A program made the translations under genes and the position numbers. The notes under the pieces are model-generated. The model searched no databases, was not told the origin of the DNA, and worked only from the letters and a program-made list of their open reading frames with translations. Positions 43,071 to 51,488 of a stretch of DNA of 64,000 nt are shown piece after piece (the stretch's first letter is position 1; every line of letters starts with the position of its first letter). This DNA is from Ravibacter arvi (GTDB lineage Bacteria; Bacteroidota; Bacteroidia; Cytophagales; Spirosomataceae). Location: the NCBI RefSeq assembly GCF_039540405.1, contig NZ_BAABEY010000012.1, positions 62,001 to 126,000 of the forward strand, in the 5' to 3' direction.

Positions 43071-44795
43071 TCAATGTTCAACTTCAAAAGTGTCGGCCGG
43101 AAGCTCATGAAATACGACAGGATCAAAGTCTTCCTTCCCGGCGTACCTCCTGGTAATCTCGCCGCAAACTTTCCTGGTATGGAGGATCAGGGGATCCGTT
43201 TCCGTGTCCAACGCGCTCAAAACATCCGCGATAAAGTCTTTAAAAAGAAGCTGAACCGGCAGCTTTACGAGCGAACCATCGCCTCTTTTCAGCAGGACGC
43301 GGCCTTCAAACTCTCCGGCTCCGCTGATTTTCGAATACCATTTTTTTGCGGATTGGTAGGCCTCCTGGTCCGGTTCGATCCATATTGATCGGCACGGCTT
43401 TTCTTTTCCGTGACCTTTTAAAATGGCATTATCAAGCCCCGACAGCATCTCCCGGACGCGAACGGTGTCCTTTGCCGACCCAATACGGGCCGCCATAGAC
43501 TGTCGTATCAGGTAGGTAAGCGATTGGGTAATGTTGAGGCCTATTTCGGCCATTTGCTTGAAAATCAACGAAGACGGCGACATACCGGGAACGGTATTAG
43601 GGTCATGGAGAACCACTTCACCATCCGCTGTTAAAAACCCGTCAATCCGAACACAGACCGCCATATCCAGGCTTTCCGCAGCTTTCACTACGTAATCCTG
43701 AATTTTCAGATTCCGATCCAGCGAGGTCTTCACCGGGATTCTCTTACGCGTCCCCCCGGGCTTATATTTCGAATTAAAATCGAAAACCTCGTCGACTTTG
43801 ATCACTTCTGTCGGTGGGAGTGCTACATGGCGGCCATTATCGAGCTGGATGCAGCCACATGAAAACTCCTGTCCTTCCACAAATTCTTCGCACAATACCT
43901 CAGGCTCAAAATCAACGCTTAGAAGGAGCACCTCTTCGGCGCCTTCACCGATACAGCTGTCGATTTCACCGATCAGTTCATCGGGATTACTTACGGGCCT
44001 GTCTTCAACAAAGAGAGGGTAACCTATCCCCGATTCAAGATCCGCCTGCGAATCGGCCCAAAGCTGCTTTTCCGCGAGGCTCTTCTGCCTCCACACGGCG
44101 CCTGGTACGGTCGCGGTAAAAAAACATTGATTAACTCCTGCCTTAAACTTCTCAAGGTCGTCTTCTTTCACAATGGCTACCCCGATGGAAGACCCCTGAT
44201 GCGGGGCTTTAATAACAACGGGCAACCCTAACTGGCTTTTGATCCGCTCAAAAACTGCGGAAGGCCCGTTCTCTTTTTGCCATTCGTCAAAGGCTATGCT
44301 TGCGGTGGCCTTTTGCTGACCCACTACGGTCGCCAGCATTTTATTCTGAAGAATTTTGTTGATCCCAATCGAGGAGCCGAGAAGCCCCGGTCCGCTATAC
44401 GGGATCCTGAACCACTCCAAAAGTCCCTGGATGGCACCATCCTCGCAATCCGGACCGTGCATGGCCAGAAAAACGAAATCAAAATAATCCGTAAAACGCT
44501 CCGGCCCGATCACCTGCCCGATTTCGGGCGATACGGGTTCATTTTTTTTCCCGGGGTAAGAATCGATATAGAGCCGGGAGGCCCGTCCCGGCGCATCGGC
44601 CGAAAAAACAGACCGGATGTCGGCGGCATACATGTGCGCCTCTTTTAAAAGAATAAACCTGCCAAAGCCGTCAACAAAGACAGGTACCGGCAGGAAAAGT
44701 TGTTTATCGAGGTGCTCAAAAGCTGTCTTGCCTCCCGCAAAAGAAATCTCGCGTTCTCTGGAGGGGCCGCCAAAAAAAATTCCTACACGTATCAC
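43071..44795 (-). CDS. Ddl-like ATP-grasp ligase with a long C-terminal extension
   Basis: A 574-residue relative of D-alanine--D-alanine ligase, which is normally 300-370. It keeps the N-terminal GGPSREREISFAGG, the central KAPHQGSSIGVAIVK, EEFVEGQEFSCG and PPTEV. The metal site reads RIDGF then DPNTVPGMSPSS, where Ddl has a Glu in ExN(T). A roughly 60-residue insert lies before EEFVEGQEF, and about 150 extra residues follow the ATP-grasp core. It is not in the dcw cluster. It may make a different dipeptide or ligate another acid; I would not call it Ddl. Upstream, nfu ends 42 bp away. Confidence 0.8.
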   Translation of the reverse strand: MIRVGIFFGGPSREREISFAGGKTAFEHLDKQLFLPVPVFVDGFGRFILLKEAHMYAADIRSVFSADAPGRASRLYIDSYPGKKNEPVSPEIGQVIGPERFTDYFDFVFLAMHGPDCEDGAIQGLLEWFRIPYSGPGLLGSSIGINKILQNKMLATVVGQQKATASIAFDEWQKENGPSAVFERIKSQLGLPVVIKAPHQGSSIGVAIVKEDDLEKFKAGVNQCFFTATVPGAVWRQKSLAEKQLWADSQADLESGIGYPLFVEDRPVSNPDELIGEIDSCIGEGAEEVLLLSVDFEPEVLCEEFVEGQEFSCGCIQLDNGRHVALPPTEVIKVDEVFDFNSKYKPGGTRKRIPVKTSLDRNLKIQDYVVKAAESLDMAVCVRIDGFLTADGEVVLHDPNTVPGMSPSSLIFKQMAEIGLNITQSLTYLIRQSMAARIGSAKDTVRVREMLSGLDNAILKGHGKEKPCRSIWIEPDQEAYQSAKKWYSKISGAGEFEGRVLLKRGDGSLVKLPVQLLFKDFIADVLSALDTETDPLILHTRKVCGEITRRYAGKEDFDPVVFHELPADTFEVEH

Positions 44796-44837
44796 TTTGT
44801 TGCCATGTTTACTTCAGCGATTTGCGGAAATGAAAGT

Positions 44838-45101
44838 TCAGGCAATTTCCGATACGGGAACCGCCTCTACCTTCGTCACTTCCGGTACCGCCCTGCGGAT
44901 AGATTCTTCGAGGCCCGCCTTGAAAGTCATTGCGCTCATCGGACATGACTGGCAGGACCCGAGCAACTCCAGCCTGACTACCATATCGTCGGTCAGCTCA
45001 TGAAGTTTAACATCACCGCCGTCGGCCAGCAGGTAAGGCCTCACTGAATCCAAGGCATCCTCTATCCTTTTCACCAAACCCTCTTTCATCTCGATACTCA
45101 T
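44838..45101 (-). CDS. NifU/Nfu-type iron-sulfur scaffold protein
   Basis: An 87-residue Nfu domain with the cluster-binding pair C50-Q-S-C53 (GSCQSCPMSAMTFKAGLE) and the helix MKEGLVKRIEDALDSVRPYL. Dimers hold a 4Fe-4S cluster for transfer to target enzymes. The start at 45101 (MSIEMKEG) is preferred; the longer frame to 45251 runs into mrp. It follows mrp by 64 bp, and both work in Fe-S delivery, which supports their pairing. Confidence 0.92.
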   Translation of the reverse strand: MSIEMKEGLVKRIEDALDSVRPYLLADGGDVKLHELTDDMVVRLELLGSCQSCPMSAMTFKAGLEESIRRAVPEVTKVEAVPVSEIA

Positions 45102-45165
45102 TTCCGATACGTTAAATTGGATCAAAATCTGCCCGCTATGGAGCATTATGCAATTTACAAATAAA

Positions 45166-46272
45166 TTAAACCTGAATCTCCACTTCTTTGGTTTTTTGAA
45201 GGGAGGCATTGCGGATGGCGATTTGCCTGGCCAGTTCTGTGGCAGCATCACGGAATGCGTGGCCCTGGATAGAGTCTTCCTCCATCACGGCCGGGCGACC
45301 TTCATCACCGGCTTCCCTGATACGTTGCACAATCGGTATTTCGCCCAAAAACGGCACACTGAACTGCTCCGCGAGCCGGCGCCCGCCGCCTTCTCCGAAA
45401 ATATGGTATTTATGGTCAGGAAGCTCCTCCGGGGTAAAATAAGCCATATTCTCCACCACTCCAAGCACCGGCACGTTGATCTGCGGTTGTCTGAACATTG
45501 CCAACCCCTTTGTAGCATCTGCCAGCGCTACCTTCTGGGGAGTGGTCACAATCACAGCTCCTGTTACAGGAACAGTCTGGACCAGCGTGATGTGGATATC
45601 GCTCGTGCCGGGGGGAAGGTCGATCAGCAGGTAATCCAACTCGCCCCAATCGGTATCGGCAAAGAACTGCCGGAGTGCCTGGCTGGCCATGGGCCCGCGC
45701 CACACTACAGCGCTGTCGGGTGGCGTCATGAAACCGATGGACATCAGCTTGATCCCGTATTGCCTGATCGGGTTGATCAGGTTCCGGCCGTTTACCTGCG
45801 AAATGGTAGGCTTCATGTCATCCGCCCCGAACATGACCGGTATAGAAGGCCCTGAAATATCGGCATCAATAATCCCCACCTTAGCGCCGCTCCTGTGAAG
45901 TGCCATGGCCAGGTTGGACGTGACGGTAGATTTTCCGACGCCCCCTTTTCCCGAAGCGATCGCGATCACGTTTTTGACGCCCGGAATCAAGGCGCCGCCG
46001 GTACGCGCCGTGGTGACATTGGCGGACAAATTAATAATAACCTGGAGATCAGGTGAAACATGCCGGTGAATCGCCTCCGTACATTCTCTCCTGATCAACT
46101 CTTTCAGGGGGCACGCCGGTGTGGTAAGCACGACTGTAAACCGTACCTGTCCCACTCCTACCTCGATATCCTGGATCATATTAAGCGTCACAAGATCCTT
46201 TTTCAAGTCAGGTTCCTGAACGGTGCTTAACGCCGCAAGTATTTTCTCTTTGTTAACCGTAAGTTCTCCCAT
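45166..46272 (-). CDS. Mrp/ApbC-family Fe-S carrier ATPase
   Basis: A 368-residue P-loop protein: an N-terminal MIP18/DUF59 domain (about 5-85, with TTPACPLKEL), the deviant Walker A SGKGGVGKST (107-116), DADISGPSIP and the ENMAYF motif. Mrp/ApbC proteins load Fe-S clusters. The C-x-x-C pair that follows this motif in many family members is missing: the sequence continues TPEELPDHKYHIFGEGGG. This is seen in other Bacteroidota, so it is not an error but leaves the cluster site open. The nfu gene follows. Confidence 0.93.
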   Translation of the reverse strand: MGELTVNKEKILAALSTVQEPDLKKDLVTLNMIQDIEVGVGQVRFTVVLTTPACPLKELIRRECTEAIHRHVSPDLQVIINLSANVTTARTGGALIPGVKNVIAIASGKGGVGKSTVTSNLAMALHRSGAKVGIIDADISGPSIPVMFGADDMKPTISQVNGRNLINPIRQYGIKLMSIGFMTPPDSAVVWRGPMASQALRQFFADTDWGELDYLLIDLPPGTSDIHITLVQTVPVTGAVIVTTPQKVALADATKGLAMFRQPQINVPVLGVVENMAYFTPEELPDHKYHIFGEGGGRRLAEQFSVPFLGEIPIVQRIREAGDEGRPAVMEEDSIQGHAFRDAATELARQIAIRNASLQKTKEVEIQV

Positions 46273-46361
46273 TATTCCTGTTTAAAATCACCCATTTTGT
46301 CACACATCCTGTTCTGACCCGAAAGTCACTGAATGGGTAACACTTAACTATCCGCCTGAGT

Positions 46362-47354
46362 TTACGAATAGTGATTTTTTAGTATCAGTCCAATCTCCTC
46401 GATCTCTTTTTCGACCATCAAACGTGCCTTCAACCCGCGCAACCGCTCCAGCGTTTGGGTAAGATGCCGCTGATACTCCGCCGAATAGCCGTGTTTCGGC
46501 TTGTGGTTCAGCATCTGTACAACCTGGTGCCATTCTTTCAAGGTGTCGTGCGTATCGGCATCGAGATAGGCCTTCAGGAAAGTTCTGAAAATATGATCGG
46601 TCGCCACCGAATCGGGGTGAATCAGATCCGGTTCATAAAAACGATAATCCCGAAGCTCATCAAGCATGATCTCATAAGCCGGAAAATACACCACGTGGTC
46701 GTACCGTTCCTCCAGCTCGTGGCAGAGCAATCGTAATACCGACTTGCTTACCTGGTTGAGCGGCAGGGTATCGCGGGTGTGCCTTACGGGGCTCACGGTA
46801 AGAACGACGCGCATTCGGGGGTTAAGAGTTGCCAGGATTTTCAGCAGCTCGTCCATCGTTGCGCGAAGCGTTTCCAGCGACAGCAGTTCCTTGGTAAACT
46901 CCTTCCCGGGCGTCTTGTGGCAATTGGTAACAAATTCATTGGTTTTCAGGTACCGGTAGACAAACGCGGTCCCCAGCGTCAGCACCAGTACGTCGGTAGC
47001 CTGCAGGTACTGTTTGGTCTGGAACAGGTTCCTGCGGATCTTCCCGTCCAGGTCTTCCAGAGAAATATCGGAATAGACAGACGAATGAAAGTCGTAATGG
47101 AAAAACAGGCTCCCATCGGCGCGTACGTAATGCCCAACATGGGGCAATGTATCGGAGGCACTCATCTTCACCAGCTTTGCAATCGAATAGGGATTGAAAA
47201 CGGTCCCAAACAAGCTGGGGAGTACCTGGAATTTACTTTCAAACAACTGATTCCCCACTACCTCCGCAAAGCATGACCCCATGGTCATCAGTTTTGTGTC
47301 GTAGTCTATTTTCCAGGGAGACGGCTTAACCTGAACCTCAGTACTTAATTTCAT
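46362..47354 (-). CDS. GSCFA-domain protein
   Basis: A 330-residue cytosolic protein with the GSCFA motif at 26-30 (LMTMGSCFAEVVGNQLF) and the later LTLGTAFVYRY, VVLTVSPVRH and DLIHPDSVATDHIF. The GSCFA family is an SGNH-hydrolase relative with Ser/Asn/His positions visible here; substrates are unknown. It has its own promoter (47413-47443) and is followed by mrp after 89 bp. Confidence 0.9.
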   Translation of the reverse strand: MKLSTEVQVKPSPWKIDYDTKLMTMGSCFAEVVGNQLFESKFQVLPSLFGTVFNPYSIAKLVKMSASDTLPHVGHYVRADGSLFFHYDFHSSVYSDISLEDLDGKIRRNLFQTKQYLQATDVLVLTLGTAFVYRYLKTNEFVTNCHKTPGKEFTKELLSLETLRATMDELLKILATLNPRMRVVLTVSPVRHTRDTLPLNQVSKSVLRLLCHELEERYDHVVYFPAYEIMLDELRDYRFYEPDLIHPDSVATDHIFRTFLKAYLDADTHDTLKEWHQVVQMLNHKPKHGYSAEYQRHLTQTLERLRGLKARLMVEKEIEEIGLILKNHYS

Positions 47355-47412
47355 AAATTACCAAACGCGACCCGGCCCTTTTTCTTTTCCTCACTGTGGC
47401 TGATCCGGGTTA

Positions 47413-47443
47413 CAAAATTACCCTGTACCGCTCAATAAACAAA
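47413..47443 (-). promoter_or_regulatory. Promoter for the GSCFA gene
   Basis: On the minus strand: TTTG (47443-47440), 19 bp, TAATTTTG (47420-47413): an exact consensus. It would start transcription about 52 nt before the ATG and may serve the mrp-nfu-ligase genes downstream. Confidence 0.72.
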
Positions 47444-47474
47444 GAAAGCAAGGGATCAGTATACCGGAATGGCA

Positions 47475-48845
47475 TCAGTCGGCCGATCCGTGCATCTTAG
47501 CATCGTCCAGTTCACCTTCCCAACGGCCTATTACGGCGGTAGCGAGGCAGTTCCCGATCACGTTAACGGAAGTCCGGGCCATGTCCATCAGTTCGTCGAT
47601 GCCCATGATAAGCAACACCGGCCATTCCGGCAATCCGAAGTTGGCCACGGCCCCCAGCAATATCACCATCGTCGCACGGGGAATTCCCGCAACCCCCTTG
47701 CTCGTCAGCATTAACAGGAAAACCATCACTATTTGCTGTGAAATCGGGAAATGGTGCCCGGAGGCCTGCGCCACAAAAATGGTCGCCAGCGAAAGATAAA
47801 GGGTGGATCCGTCCAGGTTAAAACTATACCCCGTCGGCATCACAAAAGAGACAATCTGCCTCGGCACCCCGAATTTTTCCATTTTCTCCATCGCCTTCGG
47901 CAGCGCGGACTCGGAACTGGTGGTAGCAAATGCGATGGAAACCGGCTCGGCAATGGCCTTCGCAAATTTCAGTATCGGGATGCGGCAATACAGGGCTACC
48001 GGCACCAGCACGACCGCAATAAAAGTAAGAAGCGCCAGGTAAAGCGTCCCAAGCAACATCCCCAGGTTTTTCAGGACCTCGATGCCCATATGGCCCACGG
48101 TTTCCGCTATGGCAGCACCTACCCCTATCGGTGCAAAGAGCATCACAATGCCGGTAAATTTGAACATCACCTCTGCCAGCAGCTCCACGCCTTTTACGAA
48201 TTTCATCTTCTTCTCCGAGGGCAGTAATGCCAGGGCGATTCCGAAGAGTACGCTGAACACCACAATTTGCAGCACCTGTCCTTCATAGATCGACTTCGCT
48301 ATGTTTTCCGGGAATGAATGAACGATCACATCCTGCCAGGTTTGCTGAACCACCTTGGGCAGATGATCGTGAAACGCTTCGGGCGGCGTAAGCCCCGCCC
48401 CCGGTTCCAGCCAGTTGGCGAATATAAGCCCGATCACTAAAGCAAAGGTGGTAATAACCTCAAAGTAAACCAGTGATTTCCAGCCCATCCTGCCCACCTG
48501 TTTCAAATCGGAATGACCCGCAATACCGGCCACAAGCGTGGCAAACAACAAAGGCGCAATGATCGTCTTGATCATTTGCAGAAATATCTTTCTCAGGAAG
48601 GAGAGGTTGGTGGCCAGCTCAGGGAAATCATGCCCTATGCCGATCCCTACCACCATAGCAACCAGGATGGAAGTCGTGAGGTTACGTTTGGCAACGGCGT
48701 AGGTAACAAAAGCAGCAATTGTGAGCCATCTCAAGCCAAACTGTAGGGGTTCAGGTATCCCGAAAAGCGAATAATGATCAATGACTGTTACCAGGCAAGT
48801 AATCGTGGTCAGGATCCAGACCGAGGGCAGTATTTTTCCTCTCAT
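47475..48845 (-). CDS. Dicarboxylate/amino acid:cation symporter (DAACS family)
   Basis: A 456-residue secondary transporter. The family's re-entrant motif region is clear in VMPTGYSFNLDGSTLYLS, with FATTSSESALPKAMEKMEKF before it and a second hairpin near KGVAGIPRATMVIL. The extra hydrophobic N-terminus (about 60 residues before TSILVAMVVGIGIGHDF) includes two helices not in E. coli GltP. Family members carry glutamate, aspartate or C4-dicarboxylates with Na+ or H+; the cargo is not readable. Confidence 0.9.
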   Translation of the reverse strand: MRGKILPSVWILTTITCLVTVIDHYSLFGIPEPLQFGLRWLTIAAFVTYAVAKRNLTTSILVAMVVGIGIGHDFPELATNLSFLRKIFLQMIKTIIAPLLFATLVAGIAGHSDLKQVGRMGWKSLVYFEVITTFALVIGLIFANWLEPGAGLTPPEAFHDHLPKVVQQTWQDVIVHSFPENIAKSIYEGQVLQIVVFSVLFGIALALLPSEKKMKFVKGVELLAEVMFKFTGIVMLFAPIGVGAAIAETVGHMGIEVLKNLGMLLGTLYLALLTFIAVVLVPVALYCRIPILKFAKAIAEPVSIAFATTSSESALPKAMEKMEKFGVPRQIVSFVMPTGYSFNLDGSTLYLSLATIFVAQASGHHFPISQQIVMVFLLMLTSKGVAGIPRATMVILLGAVANFGLPEWPVLLIMGIDELMDMARTSVNVIGNCLATAVIGRWEGELDDAKMHGSAD

Positions 48846-48950
48846 TCAGAATAAAGTTTTGAAAACCAAGAAAAACCGGGAGTAAACTTAGCAAATATCC
48901 CCTAAAAAGAACCATTCTTTCGATCGGGCTCATCTTTTGAAAAACCGCCA

Positions 48951-48981
48951 TTGCAAATAGATAAAGTTCGGTTTAATTTTA
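48951..48981 (+). promoter_or_regulatory. Promoter for the SGNH-like membrane protein gene
   Basis: TTG (48951-48953), 20 bp, TAATTTTA (48974-48981; 7 of 8 positions). It predicts a 5' end about 28 nt before the TTG start at 49016 and so supports that start. Confidence 0.55.
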
Positions 48982-49015
48982 CAGGTAAAATTGTCCGTAT
49001 CAATACCCACTCAGC

Positions 49016-50404
49016 TTGAAATCTTCAAAACCCGTCGGAATAATATTCGGCATACTTCTTTTTTTGTTCGTTTTCATTGTTCTTTACGATAAGTACCTGG
49101 GTGGCGATGACGGCTTTATAAAAGGGTTCGCATTCAAACGGATCTTCGGACAGATTGTGATCCTGTTCTCTCTTTTCTGGCTGCTGGGGATGGGTATAAG
49201 CACAAAAAGCAAGGTCTTGCAGAACATATCCCTGTCATTCCTCAGTCTTGTTTCCTGCTTTTTAATTTTCGAGCTGTTCTCTTTTTTTGTTTTCAGGACC
49301 GGCATAATAAAGGGCGATACGCCGCGACACCACCTTAACACAGACGCCGCCCGTTTATCTGCGGACCGGCGCCCTTTTTGGGGAGATTACAATCCGCACT
49401 TCGCTAAATGGTACCTTCCCCTCGACACCCTGAAAAGAAAGAACTGCTCGGGAGATTCGCTGGTTTCCTTTACCAATTCCTTTGGCGCCAGAGACAGGGA
49501 GCGCACTCTGACCGCCTCATCCGGACGTGTCGTGCTGCTTGGTGATTCTTTCATCGAAGGCTATATGGTTAACGCCGAGGAAAGGCTGTCAAATCGCCTG
49601 GAGGAAGCCAGCGGGATAGAACATCTCAACTTCGGCATCAACGGCACCAGCCCGATCAACTATTACCTGACCTATAAGCATCTTGCCAAAAAATTTGATC
49701 ATGACGTCTTGATTGTCGGGATCTTACCCGCGAATGATTTCGAAGACTTTACCAAAGAGAAGCTATCGAGCCTCGTCGAAAATCCGATGTACCGGCCTTA
49801 CTGGCATGGCTCCTATCCCAACTACAAACTCCGCTATTCACTGGCTTCGATCAACCATTCCAGCCATTCCCTGTTTCATTACGAAAATCCGGAAAAAATC
49901 AATGCAGCTATCGATTCGGCTTTTACTGCAATGAGCTGGACCGACCGGACCAAAGCAGTACTAAAAGACAATATGTATACCTGGCATTTCGTCGAATGGG
50001 CCCGGCAACGCATGGCGTCAGCGGCCCCGCCGGAGTTTTCGCGGTTCAACTCGTATAGCCGGGATGAGTGGAACATCTTCTCCTTCTCGCTTGAGCAGCT
50101 GTTAAAGGAGGCGAACGGCAAGAATGTTATATTTCTATTGCTTCCTACCCTGAATGACGTGCGTGCCTATGACCACAACAGACACTCCAGGCTGGCTGAG
50201 GATCTGAACCGGACGATCGGTAAAAGGCCTAACGTAGGCATAATTGATCTTTTACCGGTTTTCCACGCGCAAAAGGGAAGATGGGAGGATTTCTACGTAG
50301 TATGCGACGGCCACTGGTCTGCAGAAGGTGAGCGGTTTGCCAGCTCGGTCCTCCTGAATCACCCGCTTTACAAGGCGGCTTTGTCAGGCCTGCGGATAAA
50401 ATGA
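49016..50404 (+). CDS. SGNH-hydrolase-like membrane protein, TTG start
   Basis: A 462-residue protein with three N-terminal membrane helices (about 7-25, 44-61 and 70-93), then an extracytoplasmic SGNH-type domain: block I GDSFIEG (176-182, candidate Ser178), NFGINGTS, and near the end CDGHWSAEG (candidate D431/H433). Proteins of this layout are often O-acetyl-transferring or -removing enzymes for surface polysaccharides (AlgJ/AlgX type), but the substrate is unknown. No ATG lies near the frame's start; TTG at 49016 follows a promoter at suitable distance. Confidence 0.8.
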   Translation: MKSSKPVGIIFGILLFLFVFIVLYDKYLGGDDGFIKGFAFKRIFGQIVILFSLFWLLGMGISTKSKVLQNISLSFLSLVSCFLIFELFSFFVFRTGIIKGDTPRHHLNTDAARLSADRRPFWGDYNPHFAKWYLPLDTLKRKNCSGDSLVSFTNSFGARDRERTLTASSGRVVLLGDSFIEGYMVNAEERLSNRLEEASGIEHLNFGINGTSPINYYLTYKHLAKKFDHDVLIVGILPANDFEDFTKEKLSSLVENPMYRPYWHGSYPNYKLRYSLASINHSSHSLFHYENPEKINAAIDSAFTAMSWTDRTKAVLKDNMYTWHFVEWARQRMASAAPPEFSRFNSYSRDEWNIFSFSLEQLLKEANGKNVIFLLLPTLNDVRAYDHNRHSRLAEDLNRTIGKRPNVGIIDLLPVFHAQKGRWEDFYVVCDGHWSAEGERFASSVLLNHPLYKAALSGLRIK

Positions 50405-50494
50405 AACGCCGGGCCGTACATACAAACGGGCCACATTTTCGTTCATTAAACAAACTTTGTACTTAATTTGCGCTAGCCATCGATTGATCTGTCT

Positions 50495-51409
50495 ATGCCT
50501 TTTCTCGAAGCCATTGAGGTAGTAAAAGAGTACAACCAGCACCGGGCGCTGGACCGGGTAAGCGTTACGATTCCAAAGGGTTCCATTTTTGGGCTGCTGG
50601 GACCGAACGGAGCGGGCAAAACGTCCCTTATCCGGATTATCAACCAGATTACTGCCCCCGACAGCGGAAGCATACTTTTTGCAGGCGAACGTCTCAATGA
50701 GTCGCATATCCGGCGGATCGGCTACCTTCCTGAAGAGCGTGGCCTTTATAAAAAAATGAAAGTGGGCGACCAGTTGCTGTACCTCGCCCAACTGAAAGGA
50801 CTTTCTGAACGGGAAGCCATGCATAAGCTCCGTATCTGGTTCGAGAAATTTGATATAAAACCCTGGTGGACCAAAACCATATCGGACCTGTCGAAGGGAA
50901 TGCAGCAAAAAATCCAGTTTGTGTCCACTGTTCTTCACGAACCGGAGCTCGTTATACTGGATGAGCCCTTTTCAGGTTTTGACCCGATCAATGCCAACCT
51001 CATCCGAAACGAAATCCTTGAATTGAAAGAAAAAGGTCATACCGTGATTTTTTCGACGCACCGGATGGAATCGGTAGAAGAGCTGTGCGATCACATTGCC
51101 CTGATCCATCGGTCCAGGAAAATACTGGAAGGCCCCAAGAGCGAAATCAAGTCAGCTTTTAAAACGAATACCTTCCAGGTAGAATACCGCGGCGCCCTCG
51201 CCGAACCGCACCCTATGTACCGGGTTATAAGCAGCCAGGCCTTTCCTGACGGCATAACCAGGTCCACGCTGTCGCTTCCTGACGATACTGGCGCCAACGC
51301 ACTGCTTTCGGTTTTAATCGAACAGGTTGAAATCCGGTCATTCGGAGAAAATATTCCGTCGATGCATGATATTTTCATACAGGCCGTGGGAGAGGTCCCG
51401 GAGTCATAA
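50495..51409 (+). CDS. ABC-2 type transporter ATP-binding protein (NatA/DrrA-like), no permease beside it
   Basis: A 304-residue ATPase: Walker A GPNGAGKT (36-43), signature LSKGMQQ (132-138), Walker B VILDEP (153-158), then FSTHRMESVEELCDHI. The 80-residue C-terminal extension is the type found in DrrA/NatA exporters. Such genes are almost always followed by an ABC-2 permease; here a fasciclin gene follows and none is near. The partner must be elsewhere. It lies 90 bp after the SGNH gene. Confidence 0.9.
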   Translation: MPFLEAIEVVKEYNQHRALDRVSVTIPKGSIFGLLGPNGAGKTSLIRIINQITAPDSGSILFAGERLNESHIRRIGYLPEERGLYKKMKVGDQLLYLAQLKGLSEREAMHKLRIWFEKFDIKPWWTKTISDLSKGMQQKIQFVSTVLHEPELVILDEPFSGFDPINANLIRNEILELKEKGHTVIFSTHRMESVEELCDHIALIHRSRKILEGPKSEIKSAFKTNTFQVEYRGALAEPHPMYRVISSQAFPDGITRSTLSLPDDTGANALLSVLIEQVEIRSFGENIPSMHDIFIQAVGEVPES

Positions 51410-51488
51410 AATAATTGAAAATCATTATCTTCGCGGTTTTTACATGGACACCACTGGTAACATTCGCCATATCAACAAGACTCGCTTT

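Noticed and set aside
41844..43388. 514-codon open frame on the plus strand
   Set aside because: Lies antisense to the GH63-like gene and the end of the ligase gene, whose products have clear motifs; its own translation shows no domain or signal.
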